Source: Planktothrix sp. FACHB-1365
GTDB lineage: Bacteria; Cyanobacteriota; Cyanobacteriia; Cyanobacteriales; Microcoleaceae
Length of the DNA stretch: 64,000 nt
Direction of reading: 5' to 3'
NCBI RefSeq assembly: GCF_014697575.1
Contig: NZ_JACJSC010000005.1
Location: 62,001-126,000 of the forward strand
Made by a program: the position numbers and the translations under genes. Numbering within the stretch: position 1 is the stretch's first letter; every line of letters begins with the position of its first letter. The notes under the pieces are model-generated. The model was not told the origin of the DNA and ran no database searches. It saw nothing but the letters and a program-made list of their open reading frames with translations. Below are positions 34,202 to 44,574 of this stretch, piece after piece.

Positions 34202-37093
34202 TTAGCTGGATTGGAATGAAATTTCCTCTTGCACAAAGACTTGAACTCGACTTAAACAGTGTTGCAATTTTTCGACTAATTCCGTTGCACCCTCTAAAGT
34301 TTGTTGTTGAGCGAGATCTTCAAGTTGTTTCGCGATTTCCGGCATTTCTAAGACTGCTGCACTCGCACTTGAACCCTTCAACGCATGAGCCTGTTGTTTT
34401 ATGCCGCTATAATCTTGATTCAGGATAGCTTGATGCAAATTCTGAATTCGGATTTGAGCTTGTTCGATGAACAAATTCAGCAGCCGGTGTTGCAGTTGAA
34501 GATTTCCTTTGAGTAAACGATTGAGACGTTCTAAATTGACAGGACTTTCGGTAAATGTCAAGGCACTCATAGGATTTGATTCTAAGGTAGAGGTTTCAAA
34601 TGCAAAAGCAGGGTGTCGATCAGATGAATTCACCGACTGTAAAACCGAAAGGCTTTGATCTGGGTCTGAGAGTTTGCAAGAACTCCAGCGCTGTAAGATT
34701 TTTCCCAGAGCATTCAATTCTACAGGTTTACTAACATAATCATCCATTCCCGCTTCTATGCAACGTTCTCGATCCGAAGACATGGCACTCGCCGTGAGGG
34801 CGATTACGATTGGCTGTCGATGAATCAGGTCAGGATGCTGGCGTAGACGCTGAGTGGCTTCATAGCCATCGAGAATGGGCATCTGACAGTCCATCAGAAT
34901 CAGATCGTAATCTTTATAGGTTAATCGCTCTAAAACACTTTGTCCATTATTGACTAAATCGGCATCATACCCCAAAAGTTTAAGTTGACTCAAAATCACT
35001 TTTTGGTTAATCGGATCATCTTCTGCTAACAGAATTTTCAGAGTATGAGCTTGTAGGTTAAACCGTTGATCGCGATTTTGAAACGATTCTATCCGATGGG
35101 TTTGATGTTGCCATTGATGTAGACGAGTTAAAATAGTTGGAGATTTAAGATTTAGGGTCAGAACCAAGGTTTGTAAAAAACGTAAAGGCGCGACGGGTTT
35201 TAATAAATAGCTATAATCTCCTAAATTAACGACTTGTTCTGCGCGATCGCGTTGATTGAGTTTACTCATTAAAATCATTTTGGTCGAGGATTTTTCATCA
35301 GAATGATGTAAAGCCCGAACTAATTTAACGCCTTCTCGATTTAATAAAGGTAAATCAATTAAAATAATGTCATAAGGATTACCTTGTTCCAGGGCTGTTT
35401 TCCAAACGGTTAAAGCCGTGTTTCCATCCTCGACTTCATCGATCTGAATTCCCCAAGTTTGAGCAAAGGAACAGATGGAATTACGAACTAAAGGATTACT
35501 ATCAACTACTAATAATTTCACCTGTTCCAACTCTGGAACTCGGTTTGAAGCGATGGTTTCAGCCTTCGATAATTCTACATTAAACCAGAAATTAGACCCT
35601 TCACCTAAAGCACTTTCAAACCCAATTTCACCCCCCATCAGATCCACTAAATGTCGGCAGATGGATAGTCCCAATCCTGTCCCTCCATATTGACGGTTGG
35701 TGTTAGAACTTGCCAAAGAAAAGGGTTGAAAAATTTGAGCTTGTAAATCTTGAGCAATACCAATTCCTGTATCTTTAACTGCAAACTTAACTTTGATTCT
35801 ATCAGAATAGTTTGCCAATATTTTAAGCGTTAATATAATGTTACCTTTTTCTGTAAATTTAATCGCATTACTAATTAAATTTAGTAGAATTTGATGCAAA
35901 CGTAAAGCATCACCCTTGAGTTGGCGGGGTAAATCGCTATCAATTTGGACAATTAACTCTAAGTTTTTTTCTTCGGCTTTGACCGTTAATAAATCAATCA
36001 CCGTTTCCAGACAGCTATCTAAATCAAAATTGACCATTTCTAAACGAGCTTCTCCCGCTTCTAGTTTAGAAAAATCCAAAATTTCATTAATAACCGTCAA
36101 TAAATGTTGAGCGCTACAATAAATCGTTGAGGTATAGTCTCGTTGTTGGGGAGTTAGTTGAGTCTCTAAGAGTAATTCAACCATCCCTAAAACCCCGTTC
36201 ATGGGGGTACGAATTTCATGACTCATTTGAGCCAGAAAGTGAGATTTATGTCTAGCTGATTCTAAGGCGGCTTCCCGTTCTTCAATCAGTTGACTAATGG
36301 GTGTTGTTGCTAAAATTAAACCGCCGATTTTACCCGGCTTTTTATACCAAGGTTGAATCACCCAACTTTGTTGAAACTGGGTTCCATCCTCTCGTTCCCA
36401 AGTATCTTCTCCTTGAGAAATTGTTTCCCCTTTGAGTGCTTGTTGATGAACTATTTTCCAGTCTAATTTGATATCGGGAAAGACTTCATAATGGCTTTTT
36501 CCAAGCAAGTTTTGATCTTCTAAGTTATATTGGGATAGCCAAATTTTAGAATGAGCTAAATAGCGCATTTGGGTATCAAAAATGGCGATCGCAATGGGAA
36601 ATTGGAAAATCAGATCTCTAATCTCTACTATCCTCTGTTCCCAAACAAAGTTGGCATTTTCTACATAGCCATGCAGAAGTAAACCCTTAATTTTGCCTTG
36701 GGGGTTTAACCAAGGATTAATATTCCAGTGAATTAACCCTTCTTCTGCATTCGCCCGTGAAACTAACTGTTGAAACTGAACGGATTTTTTTGTAGTTAAA
36801 ACATATTCATAATGAGTTATCACTTCTGTTCCCATCGAGGGCGGAACAAATAGCTTTAAGTAATTTTTACCCCAAACTTCATGACGTTGATACCCATAAT
36901 GTTTTGCGGCACTAAGGTTCCATTCTTGAATGCAGTAATCAACAGATAAACCGATTACCATACAGTCAAGGTGTTCAATCATTGACTGTAATTCAGTTAA
37001 GCTCGCTTTCCAGCCCAAGGCTAGTTGTCTTTGTTGCCAAGCCCATCCTAGAGCAACTAAAACTAAACTGGTGAAAAAGAAGTATAAAATCAC
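34202..37093 (-). CDS. Hybrid sensor histidine kinase (PAS-PAS-HisKA-HATPase-REC-REC-HPt)
   Basis: 963 aa. One N-terminal membrane helix ([19 protein letters not shown]). Two PAS-like regions (about 35-150 and 165-275). HisKA near residue 290 ([19 protein letters not shown]). ATPase domain with [16 protein letters not shown] and GGTGLGLS. First receiver: [10 protein letters not shown]...IILIDLPLL (Asp kept, acidic pocket weakened). Second receiver: [11 protein letters not shown]...[14 protein letters not shown]-terminal HPt: [15 protein letters not shown]. This is the full BarA-like phosphorelay order in one protein. The output regulator is not in the gene; the single receiver at 33728 is a candidate. 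Confidence 0.92.
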   Translation of the reverse strand: MILYFFFTSLVLVALGWAWQQRQLALGWKASLTELQSMIEHLDCMVIGLSVDYCIQEWNLSAAKHYGYQRHEVWGKNYLKLFVPPSMGTEVITHYEYVLTTKKSVQFQQLVSRANAEEGLIHWNINPWLNPQGKIKGLLLHGYVENANFVWEQRIVEIRDLIFQFPIAIAIFDTQMRYLAHSKIWLSQYNLEDQNLLGKSHYEVFPDIKLDWKIVHQQALKGETISQGEDTWEREDGTQFQQSWVIQPWYKKPGKIGGLILATTPISQLIEEREAALESARHKSHFLAQMSHEIRTPMNGVLGMVELLLETQLTPQQRDYTSTIYCSAQHLLTVINEILDFSKLEAGEARLEMVNFDLDSCLETVIDLLTVKAEEKNLELIVQIDSDLPRQLKGDALRLHQILLNLISNAIKFTEKGNIILTLKILANYSDRIKVKFAVKDTGIGIAQDLQAQIFQPFSLASSNTNRQYGGTGLGLSICRHLVDLMGGEIGFESALGEGSNFWFNVELSKAETIASNRVPELEQVKLLVVDSNPLVRNSICSFAQTWGIQIDEVEDGNTALTVWKTALEQGNPYDIILIDLPLLNREGVKLVRALHHSDEKSSTKMILMSKLNQRDRAEQVVNLGDYSYLLKPVAPLRFLQTLVLTLNLKSPTILTRLHQWQHQTHRIESFQNRDQRFNLQAHTLKILLAEDDPINQKVILSQLKLLGYDADLVNNGQSVLERLTYKDYDLILMDCQMPILDGYEATQRLRQHPDLIHRQPIVIALTASAMSSDRERCIEAGMDDYVSKPVELNALGKILQRWSSCKLSDPDQSLSVLQSVNSSDRHPAFAFETSTLESNPMSALTFTESPVNLERLNRLLKGNLQLQHRLLNLFIEQAQIRIQNLHQAILNQDYSGIKQQAHALKGSSASAAVLEMPEIAKQLEDLAQQQTLEGATELVEKLQHCLSRVQVFVQEEISFQSS

Positions 37094-37541
37094 AACTGTA
37101 GGCTCACCGAATGAGTAAAAAAGGGGAAACAGGAGCTAACATACAGTTCAAGTCAATTGGGTATTTTTTGACCAAAGCTCCTCAAGTCTAGCCCAGGAAA
37201 TTGTAGAATTGTTTGCCCGATTCAATTGGCTTCATAGACTGGCTAAGATTAGGATTCTTAGAAATCTAAAAAATACCTTAACACAAATCAATAGAGTTTG
37301 GATGTACACGGTGTAACACGACTCAACTTCCAAAAACCTCGGATGGGAAATCCAGTTGAAATCAAACTAAACTCATGGATAGAGAGATTAAGAGTTGAAA
37401 TCTGAGGGATGATCTGCAATTCATGGAAATTCGTTTAAAGGAATTTAATCTATACACAACAGATCTAGGCAACTGAGTCAGTTACCTAGACAAAATTTAT
37501 CAATTCGATTGTATAGGGCTTAACACCAATACAAAACCCAA
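37094..37541. other. Intergenic region, nothing recognised
   Basis: 448 bp between the divergent start side of the hybrid kinase and the end of the CsbD-like gene. It presumably holds the kinase promoter near 37100-37200. No repeats, ORFs with RBS or stable hairpins seen. Confidence 0.4.
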
Positions 37542-37730
37542 TTAATGTTTATCGATCTCTTCTTTGACCGAATCTTTAACATTTTCTACTGTATGTTGTG
37601 CAGCAGCTTCTGTTTGCTTCATTTTTCCTTCTGCTTTATCTTCAGGATCGCCCGTAATGTTTCCAGCCGCTTCTTGGACTTTTCCTTCTACGTTTTTTAA
37701 GGTGGCTTTTCCTTTTTGTTCAGTGCTCAT
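37542..37730 (-). CDS. CsbD family stress protein
   Basis: 62 aa from the ATG at 37730 (MSTEQKGKATLKNVEGKVQEAAGNITGDPE). It has the CsbD family pattern of Lys/Gly/Glu-rich amphipathic helices (KVQEAAGNITGDPEDKAEGK). These small hydrophilic proteins are induced by general stress in many bacteria; the mechanism is unknown. A frame starting six residues earlier exists but the ATG chosen matches the family start. It lies next to a Dps-like gene, consistent with a stress theme. Confidence 0.88.
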   Translation of the reverse strand: MSTEQKGKATLKNVEGKVQEAAGNITGDPEDKAEGKMKQTEAAAQHTVENVKDSVKEEIDKH

Positions 37731-38112
37731 GATTATTGGTTTCTCCAAAATTAAATTGCTTAACTGTCTTGAGAATAAAAATCAGATTCAAAACAGCATT
37801 TATTAACCTTCTAAACAGTAATCAATTTTTATTGTTGTTTCCATCTATCCTCGGAGGGATTAGTCCATTTCCTGGGCTTTATTTAGTGCTGTAGGGTTTA
37901 ACGCTGGAGGTCGCTTAGGTTTAAATTTCCCGATTCTAATTTAGGATTAACTTGTTTTTGCAGTCTATCTTTCTTTAGGAAGATTTAAACCCGAAACAAG
38001 CAGATTCATAAGTTATAAATTCTGAGAGTTCTCTCACAAGGTAGATGTTTGGAATAAATAGACTCGTTTGAATAGGAAAGAGATGTGCAAATTCAAAAGG
38101 AGGTTTGAAAGT
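37731..38112. other. Divergent promoter region between csbD-like and dps-like genes
   Basis: 382 bp with no gene seen. TCCTCGGAGGGATTAG (about 37848) has a short CCTC/GAGG dyad. It should hold promoters for both stress genes, but none is clear. Confidence 0.35.
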
Positions 38113-38658
38113 ATGCCGAAGTTAAATATTGGTTTAACTGAAGAGCAAATGCAAGGGGTTATAGAATTATTAAATGCAGATATATCCAATATGTATCTGC
38201 TCTTAATCAAAACTAAAAAATACCATTGGGATGTGGTTGGGCCGCAATTTCGTACCCTACATCAACTCTGGGAAGAACATTATGAAGCCTTAACTGAAAA
38301 TATTGATGCGACGGCGGAACGTGTTCGGACATTAGGGGGTTATCCGGTTGGGACGGCGGAAGGATTTTTAAAACTAGCTTCCATTGAAGAACACGCTGGA
38401 GATCTTCCAAACACAACCGAAATGGTTCAACGATTAGTGAATGATCATGAGCAAATTATTCGTAATCTTCGTGAACATATTGATCAATGTGCTGAAGACT
38501 TTCATGATGCAGGAACAGCCGATTTCCTAACAGGATTAATGGAACAACATGAACAAATGGCATGGATGTTGCGTTCCTTTATTGAAGGGGAAGGTTTAGA
38601 TTCCAACGGCGGACGAGTGAATGTTAGTCAAAAAGCTGTTGCAGCCAGTGTGATGTAA
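38113..38658 (+). CDS. Dps/ferritin-like DNA-protection protein
   Basis: 181 aa from the ATG at 38113 (MPKLNIGLTEEQMQGVIELL), behind AAAAGGAGGTTTGAAAGT, a very strong RBS. A frame opening 15 residues earlier lacks such a site. Ferroxidase residues of the Dps interface are visible: KKYHWDVVGPQFRTLHQLWEEHYEAL and the following DATAERVRTLGG. Dps dodecamers oxidise Fe2+ with H2O2 and store iron, protecting DNA. No long Lys-rich tail is present. Confidence 0.93.
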   Translation: MPKLNIGLTEEQMQGVIELLNADISNMYLLLIKTKKYHWDVVGPQFRTLHQLWEEHYEALTENIDATAERVRTLGGYPVGTAEGFLKLASIEEHAGDLPNTTEMVQRLVNDHEQIIRNLREHIDQCAEDFHDAGTADFLTGLMEQHEQMAWMLRSFIEGEGLDSNGGRVNVSQKAVAASVM

Positions 38659-38836
38659 AAAAAGTTGACTTCAAAACGGTCTTTAAATAGTTATCAGTCT
38701 GCAATAAATTGCAATTTATCATCAAATTTTGAGTGATTATTATCGCTCATTTAATACAATATAATATGAATTGTTCATTGTTGACTGATAACTATTTATC
38801 CCCCATCTTGCTAATTCAATCTCTAGGAAAAAATCA

Positions 38837-39562
38837 ATGGTTCCTTTAAAAGATGAAAATCCGATCCGAATTACACCGATTATTGCTTATATATTAATCA
38901 TCATTAATGTTCTGGTTTTTTTCTATGAACTGAGTTTAACTCCCCCTGAATTAGAAAAATTCTTTCAGTTGTATGCCGTCGTTCCTAATCAACTCAGTGC
39001 CAGTTTTGATGGGGTTTCTGTTGGTCAATCCGTCCCCGAACCTTTTACTTTAATTTCCTCTCAATTCCTTCATGCTGGAATTATGCACGTTGGTTTTAAT
39101 CTGTTATTTTTATGGATTTTTGGAAACAATATTGAGCAGGAATTAGGACATATTAAATTTTTAATTTTTTATCTCGTTTGTGGAGTCTTAGCCGTCTTAA
39201 CTCAGTGGTTTTTCTCTCCTGACTCTTCCGTTCCTTCTTTAGGTGCAAGTGGAGCGATCGCAGGAGTGATGGGAGCTTATATTCTTAAGTTTCCCCAAGC
39301 TAAAATATTAACCTTAATTCCATTAGGATTCTTTTTCTATACGATTCGAGTTCCTGCTATTTTCTTTCTGGGATTTTGGTTTGTACAACAAGCCTTTAAT
39401 GGTTTAATTTCATTAGGAGTTCCTGCTAATGTGGGAATGCAGCAAGGCGGTGTAGCCTATTGGGCACACGCTGGCGGATTCATTTTTGGGGCTATTCTGG
39501 GGCCGTTATTAGGCTTATTTTCCCGTCCTTCCCCTGGAAGATATAATGAATATTGGCAGTAA
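38837..39562 (+). CDS. Rhomboid family intramembrane serine protease
   Basis: 241 aa, about six to seven membrane helices. The active-site Ser is in GASGAIAGVMGAY and the His in YWAHAGGFIFGAI. The first conserved loop HAGIMHVGFNLLFLWIFGNNIEQELG matches the family. It cleaves membrane proteins within the bilayer. The start ATG at 38837 follows TCTAGGAAAAAATCA. It is not in an obvious operon. Confidence 0.93.
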   Translation: MVPLKDENPIRITPIIAYILIIINVLVFFYELSLTPPELEKFFQLYAVVPNQLSASFDGVSVGQSVPEPFTLISSQFLHAGIMHVGFNLLFLWIFGNNIEQELGHIKFLIFYLVCGVLAVLTQWFFSPDSSVPSLGASGAIAGVMGAYILKFPQAKILTLIPLGFFFYTIRVPAIFFLGFWFVQQAFNGLISLGVPANVGMQQGGVAYWAHAGGFIFGAILGPLLGLFSRPSPGRYNEYWQ

Positions 39563-39748
39563 GGTTAAATGATTTACAGATTTTATAAAGTTTTTTCTAT
39601 ATTTTTTAAGATCTTTATTCAGCGAGTCTGGGTTGAGGTCTTTTATTGTATTCAAAATAAGTTTAACCCTCGAATGTGGTAATTTGTCATGTGAGCTTAG
39701 GAATGCTAAAATCACTCACAAGAATACTGTTGACGGAGAATAGAGAAA

Positions 39749-40921
39749 ATGCTCTTTGCGCCAGTTGAAGAAAAAATGTGGGAGAAATCTTCCTCAAAAC
39801 GTCAAAAAAAAATGTCGGATGGAGAAATTAATGATAAATACTCCTCCCAAGAAAACCGCATCCTAACTGAAATTAATCGTGAAAAGCTGCCTAGCTTTGC
39901 TGAGGCTTTAAAAAAAAACGGATATATGAATGTACAACCCGTTTACCAAAGAAGACCTCGATGGGATGACAAGATGAAGTCACGATTAATTGAGTCATTC
40001 CTAATTAATATCCCTGTTCCACCCATTATTCTGTTTGAAATAGATTACAACTCTTATGAAGTCATGGATGGTCAACAGAGAATTACAGCAATTAAAGAGT
40101 TCTATGAAAACAAACTCAAACTAACAGGACTCGAACTTTGGCCAGAAATCAATGGACGTACTTATGATCAACTTCCAATTAAAGTTAAAGCAGGAATTGA
40201 TCGTCGATCCATCTCATCTATTGTTATTATTGCAGAATCAACTTCTGATCCTGAAACAGCTTTGTTCCTCAAACAGAAAAGTTTTGAACGCTTTAATACC
40301 GGAGGCGTAGATTTAAGTCAGCAGGAAGTACGGAATTGTTTGTATCATGGGAAGTTTAATTCATTATTACTAGAATTATCTCGTCATCCTATCTTTACTC
40401 AATCTTGGGGAATTCCTATCGATGAAAATGACCCTGATTTATTAAACAATAATCTTTATAAAAAAATGGAGGATGCAGAATTAGTGCTTCGTTTCTTTGC
40501 TTTAAGGAATGTAGACCATTTTCAACGAGGAATGGAAGGATTTCTTGATCTTTATATGATCAAAAGTTCAAATTTTTCTGATGAGGATATTTTAGTTCTA
40601 AAGGAAGTTTTTTTAGAAACAATTCGTCTAGCTTACGAAATTTATAACGATAATTTATTCAAACCCTTTGATCCAAAATCTAGGACTTGGAAGAAAGATT
40701 CCTATAAAGCTTATTATGATGCGGTCATGGTTGGATTTAATCGGCATTTGGATGAAGCTGAAATTTTAATTAATCAAAAACAAAAAATTATTGAAGAAAC
40801 AAAGAAACTCTTTGAACGGGAAGAATCACGTCTTTTAACAGGAGGTGGAAAAAGTAAAGCAGAAATTCAACAACGAATCCAAATCTTTGATGATATGCTA
40901 TTGCAGGTTATTGGAGAATAG
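39749..40921 (+). CDS. DUF262 (ParB/Srx-like) protein, first gene of a two-gene defence-like module
   Basis: 390 aa. The N-terminal part (about residues 50-200) holds the DUF262 features: VQPVYQRRPRWDDKMKSRLIESFL, PPIILFE, and the EVMDGQQRITAIKEFY (DGQQR) motif. In GmrSD and Brig1-like systems this fold handles NTPs or modified DNA. After it comes FERFNTGGVDLSQQEVRNCL, another DUF262 block, then a helical C-terminal half rich in charged residues. The start ATG at 39749 is preceded by ACGGAGAATAGAGAAA. Only 6 bp separate it from the HEPN gene downstream, so the two form one unit. Confidence 0.85.
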   Translation: MLFAPVEEKMWEKSSSKRQKKMSDGEINDKYSSQENRILTEINREKLPSFAEALKKNGYMNVQPVYQRRPRWDDKMKSRLIESFLINIPVPPIILFEIDYNSYEVMDGQQRITAIKEFYENKLKLTGLELWPEINGRTYDQLPIKVKAGIDRRSISSIVIIAESTSDPETALFLKQKSFERFNTGGVDLSQQEVRNCLYHGKFNSLLLELSRHPIFTQSWGIPIDENDPDLLNNNLYKKMEDAELVLRFFALRNVDHFQRGMEGFLDLYMIKSSNFSDEDILVLKEVFLETIRLAYEIYNDNLFKPFDPKSRTWKKDSYKAYYDAVMVGFNRHLDEAEILINQKQKIIEETKKLFEREESRLLTGGGKSKAEIQQRIQIFDDMLLQVIGE

Positions 40922-40927
40922 CTTGCA

Positions 40928-41992
40928 ATGTTTGAGAATCTTTTAGAAACATCCAGTATAAAAATTGCAACTGTTCGTGCAATGCTCCAGACTAATGATA
41001 GACTTAGGGCAATTGTTTTTGGAAAACAAAGTTTAAATAAAGATCCATTGCCGGAAAATAATGATTTTCTGGAATTGGCTCAAGAATTTCCTGGAGAAAT
41101 TGAATGGAAAATCTATGACCACTGTGCTACTGTAATGCGATTGTACGCCATTTATGAACGATTTGTTGAAGATTTAATCTCCGAATGGTTACAACTTTTA
41201 CCTGAGTTAATTTCCAGTTATTCCGATTTAGATGAAACAATTCAAAATACCCATCGAGAGGGAATTGGACGATTATTAATATACCCGAAAAAGATACGAT
41301 TTGAAGACCCTGAAAACCAAAATCTATCTATTTATTATAAAAAAGTGGTTCAAGGGTTTTTGGCTGCCCTTAGTGATCATGAAAAATACGAGTTACTTCC
41401 TGAAATTTTTATATTCCATGAACAAAATTTAAGAAAGGATGCGTTAGTGGAATTATTCACTAACGCGGGAATTGAAAAGGCTTGGGAATGGATTATTCAC
41501 TATCGACAGATTAAATATTTTATAGAGCAAGTCCGAGGAAATCAAAATACCGCCGAAGCAGAACTTAAACAATTTATTCACTATCGGAATAAAGCAGCAC
41601 ATGGATCAATTAATGAAATTTTAGGAATTCAAGAATTGCTATATTTAGCAGATTTTGTCGAAGCATTATGCCAAGCTTTAGCTGAATTAGTAACTTATCA
41701 AATCCTTTTAAAAAAAGTATCCATTGGACAAGCTCAAAAAGTTGGACGAGTTACGGAGTGGTTTAAAAAGCAAAAAGCAGCCATCGTAATAGTAGAGAAT
41801 ATAACTTTATCTGTAGGAGATAAGTTATTTCTAGTAAATGAAGAATCCTCTTATTGTTCTTTGACGAGAATTGAGAGTATTCAAATAGACAGTCAACCTA
41901 GAAATGAAGTTAAAATATCTTCTCCTACAGAAGTGGGATTAAAGTTTAATATTGATACTCGAAAAGGATTTAGCCTGTATCTAATCAATTAA
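40928..41992 (+). CDS. MAE_28990/MAE_18760-type HEPN nuclease-like protein
   Basis: 354 aa. The central helical region carries the HEPN motif RNKAAH (R-x4-H) at FIHYRNKAAHGSINE, with upstream helices (EWKIYDHCATVMRLYAIYERFVEDLI) of the MAE_28990/MAE_18760 family first named in Microcystis. HEPN proteins with R-x4-H are usually RNases that act in toxin-antitoxin or abortive infection. The last 90 residues look like a beta-rich extra domain. It is coupled to the DUF262 gene (6 bp apart). Its 3' end overlaps the convergent ABC gene by 8 bp (41985-41992). Confidence 0.85.
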   Translation: MFENLLETSSIKIATVRAMLQTNDRLRAIVFGKQSLNKDPLPENNDFLELAQEFPGEIEWKIYDHCATVMRLYAIYERFVEDLISEWLQLLPELISSYSDLDETIQNTHREGIGRLLIYPKKIRFEDPENQNLSIYYKKVVQGFLAALSDHEKYELLPEIFIFHEQNLRKDALVELFTNAGIEKAWEWIIHYRQIKYFIEQVRGNQNTAEAELKQFIHYRNKAAHGSINEILGIQELLYLADFVEALCQALAELVTYQILLKKVSIGQAQKVGRVTEWFKKQKAAIVIVENITLSVGDKLFLVNEESSYCSLTRIESIQIDSQPRNEVKISSPTEVGLKFNIDTRKGFSLYLIN

Positions 41993-43958
41993 AGTTACTA
42001 CTTCTAATATTTCCTGAAGGAATAGAAGCAATTAATTGACGAGTATAAGCTTGTTTGGGATGGCGATAAATTTCCTCGGCGGTTCCCATTTCTTCAATTT
42101 TTCCTTGATTCATTACAATCATGCGATCGCTCATAAATTTAACCACACTTAAATCATGGGAAATAAAAATATAAGTGAGATTAAATTCCCCTTGTAACTC
42201 TTTCAATAAGTTCAATACTTGCGCCTGTACCGACACATCCAACGCTGAAACAGATTCATCACAAATAATAAATTTAGGGTTCAATGCTAACGCTCTGGCG
42301 ATACAAATTCGTTGGCGTTGTCCCCCTGAAAATTCATGGGGATAACGACGCATTAAATCAGGATTTAACCCAACTCTTTCTAATAAATAAGCCACGCGAT
42401 CGCGTTTTTCTTGAAACGTTTGTCCGACTGAATGAATAATTAACGGTTCCATGACCGCATCCCCAATGCTGATTCTAGGGTCAAGGGAACTAAAGGGATC
42501 TTGAAAAATAATTTGCAGATTCCGTCTGACCCAACGCATTTTTTGATTAAATTGTTGTTGATTTTGGTAATTTTTAAACCCACTAAATATCGAGGTTTCT
42601 AACGGAGGAGCCGTAATATCCTGACCTTCAAAAAAGACTTGACCACTCAAAGGTCTAATCAGTTGTAAAATCGCTCTGGATAAGGTACTTTTTCCGCAGC
42701 CTGACTCTCCCACTAACCCTAATGTTTCCCCCGAATAGACATCAAAGGAAACATCATTAACCGCCATTAATAATCGTTTGGTTTTTCCTAATATTCCTGG
42801 GATTTTAAACGCAACTCTTAAATTTTTAACCGATAAAAGAGGCTGATCTGAGGGTAAACTCGATAAAAATGCCTTAGATTTTAAAGCAATATTATTATAA
42901 CTTTTAACAGGTTCTACTAAAGTTTTTTCTCGGATTTCTACCTCTCCATTATCCAGCGTAATAATATCCATAAAATCAGCCACCGTTGGTAAACGTTCAG
43001 CCGGAGTATCTAACGTGGGACGACAAGCTAATAATCCTTTTGTATAGGGATTTTGAGGGGTTGTAAAAATTTGCTGAATTGTTCCAGATTCAACTATTTT
43101 CCCTTGGAACATCACCGCCACTTGATCCGCAATTTGAGCTACAATTCCTAAATCATGGGTAATAAAAATCATCGCCATTCCTCGGCGTTCTTGTAATTCT
43201 TGAAGTAAATCTAATATTGTGGCTTGTACAGTAACATCTAACGCCGTTGTCGGTTCATCTGCAATTAATAATATCGGGTTACAAGAAATTGCCATTGCAA
43301 TCATCACCCGTTGCAATTGTCCCCCCGATAATTCATGGGGATATCGATCTAACATGGCTCGTTTTTGAGCATTAATTTGTTGAATAACTTCTCGTTTTCG
43401 GCTCCGTTTATCTTGTAATTCCTGGGGAGAACGAGAGATTGATTGATGTTTTTGTGCTTCTAACGCTTGCTGCATTAATTCATCATCACTGGGGAGTAAT
43501 TTCACTTCTTGTAATAATGATGCGGCTTTCCACATCGCTTGTTTGGGGGAAACCTGTTCATGCTGCATAATGGCTTCTGTTAATTGAAACCCAATGGTAA
43601 AAACAGGGTTCAAAGAGGTCATGGGTTCCTGAAAAATCATGGAAATTTGACCGCCTCGATAGGTTTGTTTTTGAGTTGGTGAAAGTTGTAATAAATTAAC
43701 AGGTTGAGAATAGGGACTATAATCTTCAGATTCAGGAATTTGAAACCCAATTTCTCCCTCTACTTTCGCGGTGGCGCTGGAAAGTAACCCCATAATAGCC
43801 AAGGCGGTCACGGATTTTCCTGAACCGGACTCTCCGACAATTCCTAACGTTTCTCCCCGTCCCACCTGAAAGGAAATTCCATCAACGGCGGTAACAGTCC
43901 GTTCATCGGTGTCAAACTCAACCCGCAGATTATTCACATTCAGAACAACATATTGCAT
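41985..43958 (-). CDS. Oligopeptide/dipeptide ABC transporter, fused two-domain ATPase (DppD-DppF type)
   Basis: 657 aa with two ATPase domains in tandem. Domain 1: Walker A GESGSGKS near residue 40, signature LSGGQLQRV, Walker B LLIADEPTTALD. Domain 2: Walker A GESGCGKS near residue 415, signature FSGGQRQRI, Walker B FIICDESVSALD. The C-termini have the peptide-transporter extension (TTPQNPYTKGLLACRP; RHPKQAYTRQLIAS). The permeases and binding protein are not nearby; cyanobacteria often keep them apart. It ends inside the HEPN gene on the other strand. Confidence 0.93.
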   Translation of the reverse strand: MQYVVLNVNNLRVEFDTDERTVTAVDGISFQVGRGETLGIVGESGSGKSVTALAIMGLLSSATAKVEGEIGFQIPESEDYSPYSQPVNLLQLSPTQKQTYRGGQISMIFQEPMTSLNPVFTIGFQLTEAIMQHEQVSPKQAMWKAASLLQEVKLLPSDDELMQQALEAQKHQSISRSPQELQDKRSRKREVIQQINAQKRAMLDRYPHELSGGQLQRVMIAMAISCNPILLIADEPTTALDVTVQATILDLLQELQERRGMAMIFITHDLGIVAQIADQVAVMFQGKIVESGTIQQIFTTPQNPYTKGLLACRPTLDTPAERLPTVADFMDIITLDNGEVEIREKTLVEPVKSYNNIALKSKAFLSSLPSDQPLLSVKNLRVAFKIPGILGKTKRLLMAVNDVSFDVYSGETLGLVGESGCGKSTLSRAILQLIRPLSGQVFFEGQDITAPPLETSIFSGFKNYQNQQQFNQKMRWVRRNLQIIFQDPFSSLDPRISIGDAVMEPLIIHSVGQTFQEKRDRVAYLLERVGLNPDLMRRYPHEFSGGQRQRICIARALALNPKFIICDESVSALDVSVQAQVLNLLKELQGEFNLTYIFISHDLSVVKFMSDRMIVMNQGKIEEMGTAEEIYRHPKQAYTRQLIASIPSGNIRSSNFN

Positions 43959-44108
43959 GGAAGTTACCGCCTTTATACATTATCTATATCTTGAATCAAT
44001 TTAACAGAAGATGGGAAAATAGGGGATAAAATGGCGTCGCACTAACCCGAAAGGATGGCATCAATGTTAAAATCCGAAAATAGAAACAAATAGCCACTTT
44101 ACTCAATT

Positions 44109-44291
44109 ATGAATATTAAAGCTATTATTCACGAGGCAGAAGAGGGAGGGTATTGGGCAGAAGTTCCTGCACTCCCTGGATGTGTGACCCAAGGGGAAAC
44201 TTGGGAAGAAGTGATGGGAAATCTGCAAGAAGCGATAGAAGGTTGGTTAGAGGTGGCAAATGAAACTCAACTTCAGGTTGAGTTTAAGTGA
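44109..44291 (+). CDS. HicB family antitoxin-like protein
   Basis: 60 aa (MNIKAIIHEAEEGGYWAEVPALPGCVTQGETWEEVMGNLQEAIEGWL). This is the partial RNase-H-like fold of HicB antitoxins. No hicA toxin gene, which is usually adjacent, is visible on either side. A second HicB-like frame follows 18 bp later. Solo HicB genes are common in cyanobacteria. Confidence 0.88.
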   Translation: MNIKAIIHEAEEGGYWAEVPALPGCVTQGETWEEVMGNLQEAIEGWLEVANETQLQVEFK

Positions 44292-44309
44292 TTGTTAGGG
44301 AAACTTTAA

Positions 44310-44534
44310 ATGATGTTAACAGATTATATTTATGTAGCCATGAATTGAGCAAAATATGAGATTTTAGAGGATGGGATATTTTATGGAGAAATCCCCAACT
44401 GTCAGGGAGTTTGGAGTAGTGGCAAAACCTTAGAAGAATGTCGAGAAAATTTACAAGATGCGTTAGAAGGATGGATCATTTTAGGGTTACGTTTAGGTCA
44501 TCAATTACCGATTTTAGAAAATATCAAGATATGA
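44310..44534 (+). pseudogene. HicB-like gene with an in-frame TGA
   Basis: The frame from ATG 44310 reads MMLTDYIYVAMN, then TGA at 44346, then AKYEILEDGIFYGEIPNCQG...TLEECRENLQDALEGWI to a TGA at 44532. The rest matches the HicB family well (YVAMNRAKYEILEDG would be normal; CGA to TGA is the likely change). Only one base separates it from a full 74-aa gene. It is probably a pseudogene, unless translation restarts inside. The toxin partner is again absent. Confidence 0.8.
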
Positions 44535-44574
44535 TTAAACGTTAAGCGATCGCTTTCTATTATATCTTAATTCC

